From positions 1 to 24,044 of the forward strand of contig PXDX01000069.1 of the NCBI GenBank assembly GCA_003564915.1: a stretch of 24,044 bases of DNA, read 5' to 3'. Below are positions 1 through 7,934 of the stretch, one piece after another. Below the pieces are notes generated by a model. It saw nothing but the letters and a program-made list of their open reading frames with translations, made no database searches and was not told the origin of the DNA. The translations under genes were made by a program, and so were the position numbers. Positions within the stretch are counted from its first letter, which is position 1, and each line of letters opens with the position of its first letter. This DNA comes from a candidate division WWE3 bacterium. GTDB taxonomy: Bacteria > Patescibacteriota > WWE3 > UBA101185 > UBA10185.

Positions 1-258
1 GGACTTCATTCAAAAAGAGTGGATGTAAATATCCAAAAAGCATTAAAAGATGCGCAGACAAATCTGGAACCAAAATTATCCCACATACAAAAGGAGTTCA
101 GAAGAATCGGCATCAAAGCGGAGCAACTTACAACTCAGGAATTAGTGGAATTATACTTTGATATTTATAATCCCAGCGCTGTTCACGGACAGAGAATAAG
201 AACAAACATACAAGATTACGAGACGGCAATAGTAAATCCTGCCGTATTCGAGGAATAG
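1..258 (+). CDS. TraC-like T4SS-associated protein, 3' end only
   Basis: The reading frame is open from base 1 to the stop at 256-258, so 85 C-terminal residues are visible and the true start lies outside the window; the GTG at 19 is just an internal valine codon. The visible part is soluble and helical, with a stretch reading ELVELYFDIYNPSAVHG. Proteins with a similar 'LT..EL.ELYF..YNPS' ending sit directly before VirB4-type ATPases in many CPR genomes, where they are annotated as TraC-like conjugal transfer proteins. It ends four bases before the VirB4-like gene, so the two are surely co-transcribed and probably act in one membrane complex. The family assignment is from pattern and context; a catalytic role cannot be judged from this fragment. 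Confidence 0.6.
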   Translation, partial: GLHSKRVDVNIQKALKDAQTNLEPKLSHIQKEFRRIGIKAEQLTTQELVELYFDIYNPSAVHGQRIRTNIQDYETAIVNPAVFEE

Positions 259-262
259 CGAT

Positions 263-2533
263 ATGAAACTACCTTTTTCAGGAAAAAGTAAAGACGAAAA
301 AAGCGCACAAAGCAACTCACAAGGGACAAAATCGGCTGCGGAAACCCTTGCAGAGGGTATGGTCAATATAAAGGACATAATAGCTCCTGGAGCTATTGAA
401 ATAGATTTTGATCATATAAAAATCGGTAATTCCTATTACAGAACCTTGTTTGTTTCTGGATATCCAAGATTCGTAGGAGCAAACTGGCTGTCACCGATCA
501 TTAACTTTGAGCATACGATCGATATATCGATGTTCTATTATCCGATAAAAGCTAAAGCTATTCTGGACGATCTTCGTAGAAAAATTACCGAGCTTGAGGC
601 CACAACAATGTCGGACAAGGAACATGGAAAAATTACCGATCCGGCCGTAAAAGCAGCTTTGGAAGACGCAAACGATCTACAAGAACAACTTGTAAAGGGA
701 GTAGAAAAATATTTTCAATTTTCATTCTACATAACGGTTCCGGCAGAAAGTCTGGAAGAATTAAATAATGTCACGGCCAAATTAGAATCAACTTTGGGGT
801 CTTTGCTGCTTATATCTAAGACCGCCACACTTCAAATGGAAGAGGCTTTTCAATCTACAGTACCTACCGGACTGGATAAATTGCTTATAACCAGAAACAT
901 GGATACCACGAGTCTGGCCACTACATTCCCCTTCACCTCATCCGAACTTACCATGGAAGAGGGCATTATGTACGGGATCAACCGACACAACGGATCGCTG
1001 ATTATATTCGACCGTTTTTCACTTGAAAATGCCAATTCCGTTGTATTCGCAAAGTCCGGATCGGGTAAATCTTATCTGGTCAAATTGGAAGCACTAAGAT
1101 TGATGGTTTTTGGCGCCGAAGTCATAATAATTGATCCTGAAGAGGAATACCGTAAGTTGTGCGAGGCAGTAGGAGGTAATTACATTGACTTTTCCCCGAA
1201 CTCCCCGTCCAAGATAAACCCTTTCGATCTATCGGGCGTTGCTGTGGAAGGAGAAAATGAGCTGGGTCAGAAACTTCTTTCACTCCATACTCTGCTTAAA
1301 TTGATCATGGGAGAGTTGAATCCCACGGAAGAGGCCATTTTGGACCGTGCCTTGATCGAGACTTATAGAATAAAGGGAATAACAACCGACCCCGAAACCC
1401 AAATCACTAAAGAGCCTCCAGTGATGGAAGATCTATACAAGGTTCTGAGAGGAGCCCCAGAAAAGGAAGCACAGAGTATGTCCGAAAGACTGGAGAAATA
1501 TATCCGCGGCTCACTGGCGGGAATATTTGATTCCCAATCTTCCGTCGACCTAAACAATAAGATGACCGTATTCTCAACAAAAAACCTGGAAGAAATTTTG
1601 AGACCTATTGCTTTTTATATGATCTTGGATTACGTTTGGACAACCATAAGAAGAGATCTTAGAAAGAGAATTCTAATCGTGGAAGAGGCTTGGTACCTGA
1701 TGGAGAACGAAGATAGTGCGAGATTTATCTACGGCATAGCAAAAAGAGCCAGAAAATACTATCTGGGACTGACAACTATTTCCCAGGATGTTGACGACTT
1801 TTTGAAATCAGAATATGGAAAAGCTATTGTTACCAACTCCTCGATCCAGATACTTCTAAAACAGCACCCGGCTGCAATAGATCTTGTAGCCGATACATTT
1901 TATCTCTCGGAAGGAGAAAAAAGACTTCTTTTGGGGGCGGGCGTAGGGGAAGGATTGTTCTTTGCAGGAACTAATCACGTGGCCATAAAGATAAAAGCTT
2001 CTCCCGAGGAAGATAAGTTAATAACAACTGATCCTAGGGAGATTCTTAGACTTAGAAAAGAAGGAATGATTGGTGATAAAGATGGTCCGAATGAAGAAAA
2101 ATATGAGTCGACAGAACACTTGAAGACAGATGAATACGAAACGTTTGAAGAAGGAGGAGAAGTAAAGGAAGAGTATAAACCCGAATCTCAAAGCGAGCCT
2201 CCTCCTGAACAAAAGGAAAATCTATCTTCAATACAAACGGACCCTATTCCGATAAAAAAAGGCCCGGTGAGTCAAGAGCCTTTAGAGATAAAAAAGAGTG
2301 AGAGGAAAATCAATCTTTCCAGTGATAACGCGGGACAAGAGAGACAATATAGGGATGTTCTTCCCAACTCTAATCAAATCCGAACCAAGAAGCTTCAAAG
2401 TACTTCTGAGAAAGAAGAAGAGTCGCGGGAGAAGCATAAGGAAACTACAATAGTTGATCAAATGAACACCTTGGGACCAAATCCAAATAATGCGTCCGGA
2501 AGTATAGACATCAGCCCTGAAGAACCCTCATGA
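263..2533 (+). CDS. VirB4/TraC-family type IV secretion ATPase
   Basis: A 756-residue cytoplasmic ATPase of the VirB4/TraC class, which powers substrate transfer or pilus assembly at the inner membrane. The P-loop AKSGSGKS is at about residues 263-270, the Walker B segment ILIVEEAW at 470-477, and the downstream TTISQDVDDF motif typical of the class follows around 510. Residues 1-250 fit the usual VirB4 N-terminal domain. From about residue 600 to the end the protein becomes a hydrophilic tail rich in Glu, Lys, Ser and Pro, predicted disordered, which standard VirB4 proteins lack. The ATG at 263 lies four bases after the TraC-like stop. Its TGA stop overlaps the holA start (ATGA). No other T4SS genes are in view, so whether this moves DNA, proteins or pilin is open. 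Confidence 0.88.
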   Translation: MKLPFSGKSKDEKSAQSNSQGTKSAAETLAEGMVNIKDIIAPGAIEIDFDHIKIGNSYYRTLFVSGYPRFVGANWLSPIINFEHTIDISMFYYPIKAKAILDDLRRKITELEATTMSDKEHGKITDPAVKAALEDANDLQEQLVKGVEKYFQFSFYITVPAESLEELNNVTAKLESTLGSLLLISKTATLQMEEAFQSTVPTGLDKLLITRNMDTTSLATTFPFTSSELTMEEGIMYGINRHNGSLIIFDRFSLENANSVVFAKSGSGKSYLVKLEALRLMVFGAEVIIIDPEEEYRKLCEAVGGNYIDFSPNSPSKINPFDLSGVAVEGENELGQKLLSLHTLLKLIMGELNPTEEAILDRALIETYRIKGITTDPETQITKEPPVMEDLYKVLRGAPEKEAQSMSERLEKYIRGSLAGIFDSQSSVDLNNKMTVFSTKNLEEILRPIAFYMILDYVWTTIRRDLRKRILIVEEAWYLMENEDSARFIYGIAKRARKYYLGLTTISQDVDDFLKSEYGKAIVTNSSIQILLKQHPAAIDLVADTFYLSEGEKRLLLGAGVGEGLFFAGTNHVAIKIKASPEEDKLITTDPREILRLRKEGMIGDKDGPNEEKYESTEHLKTDEYETFEEGGEVKEEYKPESQSEPPPEQKENLSSIQTDPIPIKKGPVSQEPLEIKKSERKINLSSDNAGQERQYRDVLPNSNQIRTKKLQSTSEKEEESREKHKETTIVDQMNTLGPNPNNASGSIDISPEEPS

Positions 2534-3276
2534 TCTTCTTTCTATACGGAAAAAATGATATCAAAATCCGAGAGGAAATCGATAAAATCAAATCTTCTCA
2601 AAATTATAACGAAGTTATAAGGCTTAGCGCAGAAGAAATTGAAATAGATAAATTCGCTGAAAGTATAACTAATCCCAGTCTTTTTGGACATAAAATATTG
2701 GTCATATTGGAATCCTACGCCGGTAAAAACGAAGATCTATTAACCTACGTGAAAGTAAGTCGGAAGGCTTCACCGAAAACAGATATCGCGATGGCGCTCC
2801 ATAAAGATTTGAGAGAAAACAGTAAAATTCTTAAGGAAATTAAAGCCGTAAAATCGGAGAAACCTGAATTCACAACGAGATCCGGCACTATCTCTGCTAG
2901 AGCAAAGATCATTAAACCAAAAGAGGAGAAAAATTCGAAAATCTTTGATTTTATCGATTCCGTTTACAGCAAAAATAGAGCTAGATCCTACTCCCTTTTG
3001 GAAGAAATATCTGGCGACGGCGAGGAGATATTTAGGATACATTCTTTATTGATGTATCAACTACGAAATCTACTAAGAGCTAAGCACTCTGCAAAGACAA
3101 CGGTACCTCCCTTTGTAAAAAGAAAGCTGGCAAGGCAGGCCGGAAATTTCAGTGAAAAGAGATTGTTAGAATTATGTTCTTTCATTTATCATAAGGATAT
3201 CGAAATGAAAACCGGCAAAATTCCGCACAATATATTAAATACCGTAATTATTGAGGAAATATTGGGAGAGGAATAA
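2530..3276 (+). CDS. holA: DNA polymerase III delta subunit (clamp loader)
   Basis: Probable HolA, the clamp-loader subunit that opens the beta clamp during replication. The N-terminus MIFFLYGKNDIKIREEI matches the family pattern (short strand, YG, then a helix with Arg-Glu). The C-terminal part contains the typical LLMYQLRNLLRAK helix and the KTGKIPHNILNTVIIEEIL ending. HolA has an AAA+ fold but no functional P-loop, and none is seen here. At 248 residues it is clearly shorter than the usual 320-340, mainly in the middle. It starts inside the stop of the VirB4-like gene (ATGA overlap), so translation is probably coupled. The link with the T4SS and sortase genes looks like operon packing, not shared function. 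Confidence 0.8.
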   Translation: MIFFLYGKNDIKIREEIDKIKSSQNYNEVIRLSAEEIEIDKFAESITNPSLFGHKILVILESYAGKNEDLLTYVKVSRKASPKTDIAMALHKDLRENSKILKEIKAVKSEKPEFTTRSGTISARAKIIKPKEEKNSKIFDFIDSVYSKNRARSYSLLEEISGDGEEIFRIHSLLMYQLRNLLRAKHSAKTTVPPFVKRKLARQAGNFSEKRLLELCSFIYHKDIEMKTGKIPHNILNTVIIEEILGEE

Positions 3277-3993
3277 ATGGCTAAAAAAAAGATCTACATA
3301 AAAGATGAATCTGCCGATCCAATATACAAGGCCAGAAATAATAAGTTCCTTGTAAAGAGCAGGGTTCTGCCATCGGTTCTGATATTTTCTGGATGTGTGC
3401 TTTTGGTATCTCAAGTCATACTTCCATTGGTATATTTCAAATCCACATCTCATACAAAGCCTATGGAATCAAGCGTTCTGGGAACAGTAAGCGGTTTCAA
3501 GAGCTTTGAATTTGAAGAGCTTCACGTTGAGGAAGCTATAGAGCAAGAGCCACAAGAAATAAATATCCCTGAATATTTCTATCTTACGGTACCAAAACTG
3601 CGAATAGAAAATGCTGCCGTTGAAGTCAATTCACCTACTTTAAGTCCCGATGACGCGTTGGGGCACTACACAGGAACAGCTATACCCGGGCAAGTTGGTA
3701 ACAGTTTTATATATGGCCATTCCGTCTTACCGTGGTTTTATAATCCGAAAAATTACAAAACTATATTTTCAACCTTGGAAGACTTGGACACCGGAGACCG
3801 AATATATATAGACATAAACAATGAAAGATTAACTTACATTGTGGAAAATAAGGAGACCCTTTATCCTGGAGAAGTTAATCCTCTGGCGGAGACAAAGCCG
3901 GCTTTTTTAAACGAATCAACGATAACTCTTATGACTTGCGTGCCTCCCGGCACAAAGATACAAAGATTGTTGGTACATGCAGTTTTAAGATAA
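3277..3993 (+). CDS. Membrane-anchored sortase (transpeptidase)
   Basis: A 238-residue sortase, a cysteine transpeptidase that cleaves a C-terminal sorting signal and joins the protein to a cell-surface nucleophile. Residues 30-54 form one N-terminal transmembrane helix, leaving the catalytic domain outside. The catalytic triad is visible: His148 in IYGHS, Cys221 in TLMTC, and Arg230 in KIQRLLV. The spacing of Cys and Arg (nine residues) and the general layout fit the class D/E group better than class A, but I cannot fix the class. The start ATG follows the holA stop directly and is preceded by GAGAGG at good spacing. A likely substrate with a VPDTG signal is encoded tail to tail only 25 bases downstream (4019-4489). 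Confidence 0.92.
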   Translation: MAKKKIYIKDESADPIYKARNNKFLVKSRVLPSVLIFSGCVLLVSQVILPLVYFKSTSHTKPMESSVLGTVSGFKSFEFEELHVEEAIEQEPQEINIPEYFYLTVPKLRIENAAVEVNSPTLSPDDALGHYTGTAIPGQVGNSFIYGHSVLPWFYNPKNYKTIFSTLEDLDTGDRIYIDINNERLTYIVENKETLYPGEVNPLAETKPAFLNESTITLMTCVPPGTKIQRLLVHAVLR

Positions 3994-4018
3994 TGAAATA
4001 CTTCCGATATTAGAAATA

Positions 4019-4489
4019 TTAACTCAGGATATCATCCTCAAAGCTTTTTAAGGCCAGCGATCTTGGTCCAAGATAAATATAGGTCAGTCCCGCAGCCAAA
4101 ACCAAGAGAGATGCGAATAACGAAATTGTGAGACCGGCAACGCCTGTATCAGGTACGGGAGTAGCTTCTCCTGTGGCTGTAACCGTTTCTTCTTCAGCAG
4201 TCTGCTCTTCTTGATGAAGATCTTCTCCCAAAGCCTCTTCATTTTCCGGACCTTCCATTTCAGCCAGAACATCCCTACGCGGTACGGAGGAATCTTCCCG
4301 ATTCAGTTCAGCGAACGGACTTGAATCCTCATATCCCAAGGTTTCTTCCGATCGGGTGTGTTCATCTATATCTATAGTGTGTGTAGGATAAGAAGTAATA
4401 TAGTAGACTACCCCGAATACTCCAAGAGAAATCAATAAAGTCAGTACAAATGTTTTAAAACCGTTTTGCGCTTGATGTCGATTATTCAT
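4019..4489 (-). CDS. Surface protein with VPDTG sorting signal, likely sortase substrate
   Basis: A 156-residue protein with an N-terminal hydrophobic segment (residues 12-31, signal peptide or anchor). An acidic, low-complexity linker follows (about 36-110, rich in Glu, Thr and Ala). The C-terminus holds PVPDTG (111-116), a hydrophobic helix (118-140) and a short tail with Arg143 and Lys148. This is the tripartite layout of a sortase substrate, with VPDTG as an LPxTG variant. The tail after the helix is longer and more acidic (FEDDILS) than in Firmicutes substrates. The start overlaps the stop of the preceding small gene (ATGAATAA) and has no clear Shine-Dalgarno sequence, implying coupled translation. 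It is the last gene of the rpsT-pilN-pilO-like operon and faces the sortase gene. A spacer or stalk role is plausible but inferred. Confidence 0.75.
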   Translation of the reverse strand: MNNRHQAQNGFKTFVLTLLISLGVFGVVYYITSYPTHTIDIDEHTRSEETLGYEDSSPFAELNREDSSVPRRDVLAEMEGPENEEALGEDLHQEEQTAEEETVTATGEATPVPDTGVAGLTISLFASLLVLAAGLTYIYLGPRSLALKSFEDDILS

Positions 4490-4676
4490 AGGCAGGATTA
4501 AAGTTATTTTTCAAATACTCTATGTCTAATTTAACATCATATTGCCTACTAAAATCAAGTGCTTCTCGGAAGGGTACTTTATCGGGAGGAGAATTAACCT
4601 TTCCAAAAGCAAATAATAAAAGAACGTTTAGACCGGTAACTGCGGTGAAGATGATAAGAAAAAAATATTTTTTCAT
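4482..4676 (-). CDS. Small membrane-anchored protein in PilN/PilO-like operon
   Basis: A 64-residue protein: a hydrophobic segment at residues 4-24 (signal peptide or anchor), then about 40 hydrophilic residues. I do not recognise a family. It is probably real: it begins two bases after the PilO-like stop, has an AGGAT-type ribosome site inside the end of that gene, and its stop overlaps the start of the VPDTG gene. Its position after PilN- and PilO-like genes is where pilP sits in classic type IV pilus operons. It is far too short to be a complete PilP and shows no lipobox, so no such claim is made. The extracytoplasmic part could pair with the PilO-like protein. Confidence 0.6.
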   Translation of the reverse strand: MKKYFFLIIFTAVTGLNVLLLFAFGKVNSPPDKVPFREALDFSRQYDVKLDIEYLKNNFNPAYE

Positions 4677-4678
4677 AA

Positions 4679-5227
4679 CTATATCCTATCTTTCTCCAAT
4701 ACAAACATTTTTATACGCAAGTCAATGTTTTGTTCACGGGATGCAGAAGTGAAACTTAGCCGATAAGTTTCAACTATAAAATTCAGCGGGGATTCATCCA
4801 ACGACCTCAAGAAAGAACTCAATCCGGAAGCTCTGCCCTCCAAAGTGATAGCTAAAGATATAGTGTTATTGTCTCCGGAACCCTGAGATATATTAACTTT
4901 ACGAAGCCTGAACCTATTCCTTGAGGCTAAGGATAAAAATTCAGTAATTATTGTACTGCCGGTAAAATCGGAAGGCACTGCTGATTCTAGTTCCGGTAAA
5001 TACGGCTCGACTTCCTTGCTGATATATCTTTTCTCCTTAAACGAACTAATTGAACTTTCTAATCTTGTATTTTCCGCTTTTAGCTCATTTAGAAGTGTTC
5101 TTTTTTCTAACCAAGAATTAAGGGAGGGACGTATTCCAAATATCCCAGTACCAAGAATGCTGATCAAAACCAATAAAGCGTATGCATCATGAAATCTGCT
5201 GTATGATATAAGATTTTTCTGACTCAC
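4679..5227 (-). CDS. PilO-like inner-membrane alignment protein
   Basis: A 182-residue bitopic membrane protein. It has a short cytoplasmic N-terminus, one transmembrane helix (about 15-33), a coiled-coil segment (36-66, with LNELKAENTRLESSI), and a C-terminal domain with the strand-helix pattern of the PilO/PulM ferredoxin-like fold (SLAITLEGRASGLSSFLRSL is diagnostic in style). PilO pairs with PilN to link the cytoplasmic pilus motor platform to the envelope in type IV pili and type II secretion. It overlaps the PilN-like gene by four bases. Sequence identity to PilO looks low; the call rests on topology, the coiled coil, the G.…..FL..L pattern and the neighbour. Confidence 0.65.
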   Translation of the reverse strand: MSQKNLISYSRFHDAYALLVLISILGTGIFGIRPSLNSWLEKRTLLNELKAENTRLESSISSFKEKRYISKEVEPYLPELESAVPSDFTGSTIITEFLSLASRNRFRLRKVNISQGSGDNNTISLAITLEGRASGLSSFLRSLDESPLNFIVETYRLSFTSASREQNIDLRIKMFVLEKDRI

Positions 5228-5970
5228 TTTAGATTGACCTCCAATCCAAGACCGTAAGTCCTATCTTGAGGATTTAAGACGGCCGAATTCAAAGTTATGC
5301 TCTCCACATAATCACTTTCAAGAAAATCCTCGGCAAGTAAAGCAAAAACTACGGGAGATGTAAAATTCGCCTGAAATGAAATGGAACCAACCGAGTAATT
5401 GCAGGATATGAATTCTACGGGATAAGGGGTTTCTAGGATCAATTCTGTAATGGACGCCACATCACGATATTCTTCGTCATATCTCTTAAGAATATCAATC
5501 CTGGATCCTATTGAAAGAAGGTCCAACATCCCTTCAGAATACTCTTCTATTTCCGACGTATTTGCTGCTAAAGCGGAAAATTCCCTCTCTACGGACCGAT
5601 TAACAGCGCCATTCATAACGGATAAAGTAACAAAGACAATAAAAACCGATATGATTAAGAACTGTGAGGTTGAGATGAACCAGGGAGAATGATAATATTT
5701 CTTGATCTCTTTTAGTTCATCTAAATTCTGCAAACCATCTCGCCAAGGTATAGGAGAAATTTCAACATCATCGAGAAGATTTGTACCTTTAACCTTTATA
5801 GACTCACCAACCGCCCTATTAAAGATACCTTTTAAGAGATTATTTTCTTTCCGTGAACTGGGTTCCGAATTGCCCGGCTTTTGATTCAAAACTGAATCTT
5901 TTAGCTCATTTATCCTTGCCGCTATCTTCTGAAGCTGTTTGCTTTTCGTGGGCAGTGATTTTTCGGGCAT
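5224..5970 (-). CDS. PilN-like inner-membrane protein with long cytoplasmic N-terminus
   Basis: A 248-residue bitopic protein. Residues 1-95 are hydrophilic and presumably cytoplasmic, residues 97-120 are a transmembrane helix, then a short coiled coil leads to a compact domain of the PilN/GspL-C type (helix and strand alternation from about 172 to 248). Classic PilN is near 200 residues, with a very short N-terminus that binds PilM. Here the cytoplasmic part is about 95 residues, with TNLLDD at 63-68 possibly matching the NLLP-like PilM-binding motif. No pilM is visible. The ATG lies 65 bases inside the rpsT coding region, and no good in-frame alternative ATG occurs before the membrane helix. 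Together with the next gene it suggests a pilus or T2SS-like platform. Confidence 0.6.
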   Translation of the reverse strand: MPEKSLPTKSKQLQKIAARINELKDSVLNQKPGNSEPSSRKENNLLKGIFNRAVGESIKVKGTNLLDDVEISPIPWRDGLQNLDELKEIKKYYHSPWFISTSQFLIISVFIVFVTLSVMNGAVNRSVEREFSALAANTSEIEEYSEGMLDLLSIGSRIDILKRYDEEYRDVASITELILETPYPVEFISCNYSVGSISFQANFTSPVVFALLAEDFLESDYVESITLNSAVLNPQDRTYGLGLEVNLK

Positions 5971-6211
5971 ACTTTGATTTTATCCTATTGGCCTTATTTT
6001 TGTGAATAACATTTTTCTTGGCCGCTTTATCCACGTATTTCTGTAAAAGTCTTTCCTTTTCCTTAAGTATATCAGTATCTGTATCATTAGCTGTTAAAAG
6101 TTTTTTTAAATCTCTAGTCACACCTTTAATACGGCCTTTCCAGAAAAGGTTATGATCTCTTTTTCTCTCCGACTGCCTTAAGGCTTTTTTTGCTGATATA
6201 GTAGTAGGCAT
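5906..6211 (-). CDS. rpsT: 30S ribosomal protein S20
   Basis: Ribosomal protein S20, which binds 16S rRNA early in 30S assembly. The N-terminus MPTTISAKKALRQSERKR closely follows the family pattern (SAKKALRQS.RRR.RN), and the end of the conserved part, VIHKNKANRIKSKYARK, matches the usual VIHKNKAARKKSRL. The length is 101 residues against the usual 85-90. The extra Glu/Lys/Ser-rich tail (about residues 88-101) is encoded in the 65 bases that overlap the start of the PilN-like gene. It heads a leftward operon with pilus-like genes and is divergent from murJ across only 32 bases. No clear Shine-Dalgarno sequence precedes the ATG. Confidence 0.93.
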   Translation of the reverse strand: MPTTISAKKALRQSERKRDHNLFWKGRIKGVTRDLKKLLTANDTDTDILKEKERLLQKYVDKAAKKNVIHKNKANRIKSKYARKITAHEKQTASEDSGKDK

Positions 6212-6223
6212 ATAACGTCTGCA

Positions 6224-6251
6224 ATGATAACATATTTAAGGTCATGTTCAA
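6224..6251 (-). promoter_or_regulatory. Candidate rpsT promoter
   Basis: On the minus strand TTGAAC (6246-6251) and TATCAT (6224-6229) are 16 bases apart, the same arrangement as the hrcA promoter. The expected start of transcription is five or six bases before the rpsT ATG. The -35 box lies inside the first codons of murJ. Inferred from consensus only. Confidence 0.4.
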
Positions 6252-7911
6252 GAACAATCTTCTCAAATCAATAAGGAGTAATGTCAGCTTTCTCGCAAGG
6301 ACACAATCGTCAATTCTGTCGGCAGCAGGTATACTAGCCATTACAAGCGGTATCACGGCAGTACTAGGACTCATCAAGAGCCGTTTACTTACGGGGTATT
6401 TTGGTATCTCACCTGAGCTGAGTATATTTTTTACTGCAGATAGAATCCCTAACTTGCTTTACTCCGTTTTTGTGGTCGGCGCTCTCTCAACGGTCTTTAT
6501 CCCCGTTTACGCTGAGGCCATAAAAAACAATGAAAACAAGGCTAAAGAAGTAGCTTCCATAATATTGAATGTTGGCTTGTTGTTCTTCCTTGTATTGGGA
6601 GGTCTGGCTTTTGTTTTTGCGAACCAGATCATCCAAGTTATATCTCTTAGGCAGTTCACATCGGAAGAAGTGTTTCTGGGAGCAAATTTGATGCGCTTAA
6701 TGTTAGGAGCCCAGATAATACTTATTATTAGCAGTTTCCTTACAAGTCTTCTGCAAACATATAATTATTTTCTACTTCCCAGTCTGGCTCCGGTACTTTA
6801 CAACTTGGGCATGATCTTTGGAATTGTAACCCTTACATCTAGATTTGGAATCTACGGCCCTACATACGGTGTTCTGATAGGAGCCGGGGCTCACCTATTG
6901 ATCCAGCTCCCGGCTATAGGAAGAATAAATTATTCTTACAGTCCTAAAATTAATTTGCACAATAGTTACGTAAAAAAGATGTTGATCTTGGTCCCCCCAA
7001 GAATATTAAGCATCCTAATTGCAGGGGGGATGGCCACCATACATAATTCCTTGGCTTTGCTGGTCTCAAAACCTTCAGTGGTCTACCTAAAATTCGCTGA
7101 CCAATTGCAGACTTTTCCCATAAGCTTGTTTGCCGTTTCTATAGCTGTGGCAGCACTTCCGACTCTTTCCCGTAAAGCGTCTCCCCTAAACAGAGATAAA
7201 TTCAAGCAAGTCCTTATAACATCACTGCATCAAATGCTTTTCCTAGTTATACCCTGCTCGGTAATACTATTGATCCTAAGAGTTCCCTTAATAAGAATAG
7301 TCTATGGTGCGGCAAGATTTCCATGGGAGAGTACGGTAAAGACTTCTTATGCGCTTGCTTTCTTCAGTCTGTCAATTCCAATACAAAGTATCGTGCTTCT
7401 TTTGAATAGGGGTTTTTATGCGCTTAAAGATACTAAGACACCGGTAAAGATAAGTACCGCAACGGCGTTAATAAATCTTATCCTGTGCCTTTTCTTCATC
7501 AATATCCTAGGTTGGGGAGTCTGGTCAATAGCTTTAGCTTTCTCCATAACCTCAGCATTGGATATGATAAGTATGTTGTTTCTACTTTCAAAGAATTTGG
7601 GCGGATTTGATCTGGACTCTTTGTTGAAACCGTTCATAAAAATAAGTTATGCAGCCATAATGATGGGGATTTCCTTGTATCTGCCCCTTAAACTTCTAGA
7701 CCATTACGTATTCGATACCACTAGAACAATCCAATTGCTTGGGGTTACTGGAGTAGCAGGAACTTTTGGCATCACAACTTATTTGGTTCTAACAAAACTT
7801 ATGAAAGTAGAAGAAATACAACTTTTTTACTCTCTTGTCAGAAAATTAAACATTAGAAATAACCTAAAAGAAACTGAATCGATACAGAGAGTCGCTGAGG
7901 TTCGTAATTAA
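6244..7911 (+). CDS. murJ: Lipid II flippase MurJ (MviN family)
   Basis: A 555-residue polytopic membrane protein of the MurJ/MviN family (MOP superfamily), which flips the peptidoglycan precursor lipid II to the outer face of the membrane. Fourteen or so hydrophobic segments run through the sequence. Family features include the N-terminal GLIKSRLLTGYFG, the DRIPNLLYSVFVVGALSTVFIP segment (about 60-80) and the LNRGFYALKDTKTPVKI motif near residue 390, all characteristic of MviN. Length is normal to slightly long, with a hydrophilic C-terminal tail. The ATG at 6244 is preceded by TTAAGG at very short spacing. It is divergent from rpsT and precedes the TM/OB-like gene and ftsEX, consistent with an envelope and division cluster. 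Confidence 0.92.
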   Translation: MFKNNLLKSIRSNVSFLARTQSSILSAAGILAITSGITAVLGLIKSRLLTGYFGISPELSIFFTADRIPNLLYSVFVVGALSTVFIPVYAEAIKNNENKAKEVASIILNVGLLFFLVLGGLAFVFANQIIQVISLRQFTSEEVFLGANLMRLMLGAQIILIISSFLTSLLQTYNYFLLPSLAPVLYNLGMIFGIVTLTSRFGIYGPTYGVLIGAGAHLLIQLPAIGRINYSYSPKINLHNSYVKKMLILVPPRILSILIAGGMATIHNSLALLVSKPSVVYLKFADQLQTFPISLFAVSIAVAALPTLSRKASPLNRDKFKQVLITSLHQMLFLVIPCSVILLILRVPLIRIVYGAARFPWESTVKTSYALAFFSLSIPIQSIVLLLNRGFYALKDTKTPVKISTATALINLILCLFFINILGWGVWSIALAFSITSALDMISMLFLLSKNLGGFDLDSLLKPFIKISYAAIMMGISLYLPLKLLDHYVFDTTRTIQLLGVTGVAGTFGITTYLVLTKLMKVEEIQLFYSLVRKLNIRNNLKETESIQRVAEVRN

Positions 7912-7917
7912 ATACGG

Positions 7918-7923
7918 TATAAT
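7918..7923 (+). promoter_or_regulatory. -10 box TATAAT just before the start codon
   Basis: A perfect TATAAT lies 11 bases before the ATG at 7935, right after the murJ stop. Transcription would begin around 7929-7931, leaving a leader of about five bases. No good -35 box is seen at the right distance. The same pattern recurs at 13057 and 15383. Confidence 0.5.
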
Positions 7924-7934
7924 TGACTTCAAGT

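Noticed and set aside
4522..4752. 76-residue rightward frame over the small gene and PilO-like end
   Set aside because: It is antisense to an operon with tight junctions and good ribosome sites; no support of its own.
6150..6377. 75-residue leftward frame across rpsT and murJ starts
   Set aside because: It overlaps two well-supported genes in other frames and shows no family pattern.
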